A stretch of DNA of 64,000 bases from positions 26,027,503 to 26,091,502 of the forward strand of contig OZ024806.1 of the NCBI GenBank assembly GCA_964017045.1. The letters run 5' to 3'. Below the pieces are notes generated by a model. The model did no database searches. It was given only the letters and a program-made list of their open reading frames with translations, and was not told where the DNA came from. Shown piece by piece: positions 60,295 to 64,000 of this stretch (the first letter of the stretch is position 1; every line of letters starts with the position of its first letter). The DNA is from Omphiscola glabra (lineage: Eukaryota > Mollusca > Gastropoda > Lymnaeidae). The position numbers and the translations under genes were made by a program.

Positions 60295-60374
60295 CTATTT
60301 TTTGTTGTTAAACAGGTAGGCGAGTCCACTGAATGTGAGGACGAGGCTCAGCGAGGATATAAGACCGGACACAC
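60295..60374 (-). CDS. Gene C: terminal exon of a third family member (partial)
   Basis: The exon is 80 bases from an AG acceptor (TATTTCAG) to TAG, the same length and phase as exon 4 of genes A and B. It encodes VSGLISSLSLVLTFSGLAYL and then FNNKK, a hydrophobic C-terminal tail like theirs. It differs from A and B at many bases, so it is the most distant member. Upstream exons should lie at higher coordinates on the minus strand. I did not find them before 64000, which could mean they lie beyond the window, are too diverged to see by eye, or are lost. Repeats and a SPIN-like element start 80 bases upstream of the exon. Confidence 0.6.
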
Positions 60375-60455
60375 CTGAAATAGAAAGTTCGTTGTCAGTG
60401 CAAATAACGTCTTCTTAGGTTAAGACTAGTAATAGCCGTTAGCTATCGTTTACAA

Positions 60456-60633
60456 CAGTGGTCCTCAACCTCCCTAAGGCCGCAACACTTTCATACATAG
60501 AATATGTGGTGACCCTCAACAATTAAATTACTTTCGTTACTTCTTCATAAATATGTGTTTTCCGATGGCGTTACCTGTCTAAGGGGCGTGCGACCCCACA
60601 AGGAGTTTGCGACCCAGAGGTTGAGAACCGCTA
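60456..60633 (-). mobile_element. SPIN-like hAT MITE (copy 4) upstream of gene C's last exon
   Basis: The ends are CAGTGGTCCTCAACC and GGTTGAGAACCGCTA, with target duplication GTTTACAA/GTTTAGAA (7 of 8). Inside is CATAAATATGTGTTTTCCGA. If gene C is intact this lies in its intron 3. Confidence 0.82.
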
Positions 60634-60784
60634 GTTTAGAATCTCTTATACACCATCTGATTCCTTTTCATAGCTGGACCTCCCCCTAATCAAAGCGTTT
60701 TATGTTAATAGTATTGAGGTGGGAAGAAAAGCTGCCAAGAAGCGATACAATTGCGTGACGTCATACGTGACGGTTGAACTCGGG

Positions 60785-61395
60785 TAAAAAGGTTGCATTT
60801 TTTCGAGGGGCGACTATTATATTAATCACAAAGAGCAACGCGTATGGCGTAGGACTGTCTGTGGGAGTCTGTTAGGTCTATTGTGTAAATGCTGGCAGGG
60901 AGGGTGTAGGACTGTCTGTGGGACTACTGTTCAAATGCCGGCAGGTAGGGTGTAGATTTGTCTGTATGTCTATAGTTTAAATGCCGGCAGGTAGGGTGTA
61001 GGACTGTCTGTAGGACTATTCTTTAATGGTCGACAGGTAGGGTGTAGGACTGTCTGTAGGACTGTCTGTAGGATTGTCTGTAGGACTGTCTGTAGGACTG
61101 TCTGTAGGACTGTCTGTAGGACTGTCTGTAGGACTGTCTGTAGGACTCTCTGTAGGACTGTCTGTAGGACTGTCTGTAGGACTGTCTGTAGGACTGTCTG
61201 TAGGACTCTCTGTAGGACTGTCTGTAGGACTGTCTGTAGGACTCTCTGTAGGACTGTCTGTAGTACTGTCTGTAGGACTGTCTGTAGGACTGTCTGTAGG
61301 ACTGTCTGTAGGAGTGTCTGTAGGACTGTCTGTAGGACTGTCTGTAGGACTGTCTGTAGGACTGTCTGTAGGACTGTCTGTAGGACTAGTGTTTA
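60785..61395. repeat. 12-base minisatellite grown from 60-base units
   Basis: The left part has about four 60-base units with GGCAGGTAGGGTGTAGGACTG. From about 61035 the sequence collapses to about 29 copies of GGACTGTCTGTA, with a few GGACTCTCTGTA variants. The related unexpanded version is at 21395-21600. The open frame (Ser-Val-Gly-Leu repeats) is a by-product. Confidence 0.95.
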
Positions 61396-62036
61396 ATGAA
61401 AGTTAGAGGCTAAATATTGTTTGTAACACTTCAGCCCACGGGCATTTTCTCAAAATATCCGGACAGTGCGTAAAAAAAACGGCCCCCGTTTAAGCTCTAT
61501 AACATCAATAATATCAATATTGTAAAAGTTATCTCCCGGTTTAAATGCGTTAATAATTTAAAGCATTTTAACGAAGTGTAACAACCAGTTTGATCAAGAC
61601 CCATTCATCCACGTAGAAATGGATACTGTACAAATTACATGTATACAGATTTTCACTTGTGTATAATTAATAAATATTATTTAAGAAAGGTACGGGGATG
61701 ACATTTACAATCTTACTGTGAGATAAGAACGTTTTTTTTTTCTCTTAATTTAAGACATTCAACCAATTAAAAAAGCATTATTTAAATATGAATGATTATG
61801 TCGACGTATGGGTTTTCTTCATTCGGTGTCTTTCTACTCCTTATACTGAAAAACTACAGATGGTAAACTAAAAATGGTAATGAAGCCTTGTTGACATCCG
61901 ACGGGTGATGAAACATTGGACACATTTTTATTTATGATAAAGGAAAGGCAATCACTGGATATACATTTGTCTGTGCGGTAGACGGCTAGGCCGTGTGAGT
62001 CTTATGTAATTTTTGTTTACACAAATCGTCAAAACC
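61396..62036. other. Unassigned stretch
   Basis: No gene or repeat was recognised. Confidence 0.4.
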
Positions 62037-62372
62037 CGCGTCTTACATACGGTGCGTCTTATATACGGGTGCGTCTTACATACGGGTGCGTCTGATATAC
62101 GGGTGCGTCTGATATACGGGTGCGTCTGATATACGGGTGCGTCTGATATACGGGTGCGTCTTATATACGAGTGCGTCTTATTTACGGGTGCGTCTTATAT
62201 ACGGGTGCGTCTTATATACGGGTGCGTCTTATATACGGGTGCGTCTTATATAAGGGTGCGTCTTACATACGGGTGCGTCTGATATACGGGTGCGTCTTAT
62301 ATACGGGTGCGTCTGATATACGGGTGCGTCTGATATACGGGTGCGTCTTATATACGGGTGCGACATAATATA
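62037..62372. repeat. 17-base minisatellite, about 20 copies
   Basis: The unit is ACGGGTGCGTCTTATAT, with a CTGATAT variant in blocks. Confidence 0.95.
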
Positions 62373-63411
62373 TAGAAAAAAAAGCCCTCAGGGCGGATAA
62401 GTTAAAAAAAATTCGATTTCCCCCCCCCCCACTCCCCCCCACCCCCGTCTTTCTGAAGTATATGGGATTTGATATTTTAATTCACTACAAAGATCCTATT
62501 TAAAGAAGATTTTGGCGCCCGCTGCGACTGCCCTCTTTACCCCATTATCATGGCTCTGCCCGAGGGCAGCATCGCCATCAGAGCGACGCGGTGAATATTA
62601 TGGGGACCACTGGGCAGGCCAAAGTGTCGGCGGTGTAAACGCGCGACACATTCTTTTTATTCCGTTGACGTCACAATTATCTATAAAACTTTTTGATTTC
62701 TTTGTTGTTTTTATTGGAATGGGGGGGGGGGGGGGGCTAAAAGCCTGTTGTACGAACGAGTTAGGGTTTGGGGGTGGGAGACCCCCCCCTCTCCTGCCAG
62801 TATTGTTGCGGTTGCAGTGAGCCTTTGTGTCCGTTCCTTTCATCCAGAAAATCCGGTAAGCTTAAGGTATATGTTCTAGGTTGTAATTATAATTTAAAAG
62901 CAAAGTGCACTCAAAGTGTCTATTTTGTATGAATTTTGCAAGCCCCCTTTTTTTTCCGGTCCAAATTTTCTCTTACCTTGTTACTTTAAATAACATTTAA
63001 AATAAATTTAAATAACTTTTAAATTAAAATGTTAAAAGCCAAAGCATTCATTAGATGTTTATTTATTAATATTCACGATGATCTCATTTACTAGATGTAA
63101 TGAATCTAAATATTGATACTTTCCCCCATCGATGTATGCAGAAAACATTTATGTACGAATTTCAAAATATTTAAATATTTCGGTTTCGGCTTTAGTTTCG
63201 GCCAACGGTCACTATAAGCTTTTGGTTTCGGCTTCTATTCCGGCCGAAAGTAATTTTTAAAGTTCGGCCTAGTTTCAGTTTCGGCCTAAATCAGAAAATC
63301 CCTTTCGGTCGGTTTCTAAAGTACACAGTTGCACCCCATTAACTCACGCCCTGAACGTAACACGTATTCTTATAAAAGGTTATGCCGCCTTTTCATCAAT
63401 TTAGAGAATAC
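62373..63411. other. Unassigned stretch with GC-rich segment
   Basis: Bases 62510-62660 are GC-richer (GCGCCCGCTGCGACTGCCC), and poly-C and poly-G runs lie at 62420 and 62720. Bases 63180-63310 are rich in TTTCGG motifs. No gene was recognised. Confidence 0.4.
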
Positions 63412-63732
63412 GATACTATCCATTACTATCAATTTCTATCAATTAATATTCATTACTATCAATTAACATCAATTATTATCCATCACTATCAATTACTATA
63501 CATTTCTATCAATTCCTATCAATCACTATCAATTAATATCAATTAAAATCCATTGCTATCAATTACTATCCATTTCTATCAATTACTATCAATTACTATC
63601 AATTACTATCCATTGCTATCAATTACTATCCATTACTATACATTACTATCAAGTCCTATCAATTACCATCAATTATTATCAACTACTATCTATTACTAAC
63701 AATTACTATCCATTACTATCAATTTTTATCTA
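63412..63732. repeat. 10-base degenerate array (ATTACTATCA)
   Basis: About 30 units of AATTACTATC with CATT and AATT variants. Copies are more diverged than in the other arrays. Confidence 0.93.
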
Positions 63733-63779
63733 TTGTTTAAATTTTATTTTCATAAATTATACAATAAAAAAGCGGACTG

Positions 63780-64000
63780 GAGACATTCCTCTAATATAGA
63801 ACTCCGCAACCGGTGCACCGCGGCACACTGATGTGCCGCATGATGATGCTAGATGTGCCGGGGTTAAAATTCGAGTAAAAAACAAAGGAAGGAAAAATAA
63901 TTTTCTCTTAAACCAAAGGGAAGATGATTGGCATGTTTAACAAACTGTCAGACATGCAAATCAAATAGTACGGCACCAATGCATCTTTAAATTTTGCTGG
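63780..64000. mobile_element. Possible hAT-like element end at window edge
   Basis: CGGTGCACCGCGGCACACTG and ATGTGCCGCATGATG, then GATGTGCCGGGG, resemble the GTGCCGC-rich ends of some hAT elements. The other end would be outside the window. Confidence 0.3.

Noticed and set aside
61074..61406. 110-codon Ser-Val-Gly-Leu repeat frame
   Set aside because: By-product of the 12-base array.

Overview
The window looks like non-bacterial, AT-rich metazoan DNA, most likely from a mollusc and probably a freshwater pulmonate snail. That placement is an inference. It rests on small spliced genes with GT-AG introns, very sparse coding DNA, dense minisatellites, and the transposon mix: Ty3/Gypsy, several LINE types, hAT including SPIN-like copies, MULE and Helitron. 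No bacterial-style genes, rRNA, tRNA or CRISPR arrays were seen.

The only convincing host genes are on the minus strand and belong to one family. Gene A (8055-11721) and gene B (37422-47466) each have four coding exons with the same intron phases (1, 2, 1). They encode 102- and 98-residue proteins with a signal peptide, a short Cys-rich ectodomain and a C-terminal hydrophobic tail. A third member (C) shows its 80-base terminal exon at 60295-60374; its other exons were not found and may lie past the window edge. I do not recognise the family, and it may be undescribed. A and B sit in a direct segmental duplication (about 7586-13720 and 36885-48660). A related but exon-less block (D, about 22545-25180) lies between them, so the window is a small tandem gene cluster broken up by transposons.

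Layout. 1-7.5 kb: minisatellites, LINE tails and hAT MITEs. 7.5-13.7 kb: gene A unit. 13.7-15.5 kb: hAT element with a perfect 8-base target duplication. 17.7-18.9 kb: dead MULE with a FLYWCH-like N-terminus. 19.8-22.2 kb: three LINE fragments, one with an open RNase H ORF. 22.5-27.6 kb: block D and a foldback element. 32.6-35.1 kb: a LINE split by a hAT element. 35.2-36.0 kb: a large TGGATGGG-type array. 36.9-48.7 kb: gene B unit, whose second intron is inflated to 8.6 kb by an LTR retrotransposon, a LINE inserted in a GATA array, and a Helitron remnant. 48.7-54 kb: mostly unexplained AT-rich DNA. 54-64 kb: SPIN-like and other hAT elements, gene C's last exon, and 12-, 17- and 10-base arrays.

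The most notable mobile element is the LTR retrotransposon at 39762-43445. Its two LTRs appear identical by eye and its gag-pol ORF is uninterrupted, but that ORF runs from the gag zinc knuckles directly into the end of reverse transcriptase. The protease and the catalytic RT core are missing, so it is probably a recently mobilised element that depended on enzymes supplied by another copy.
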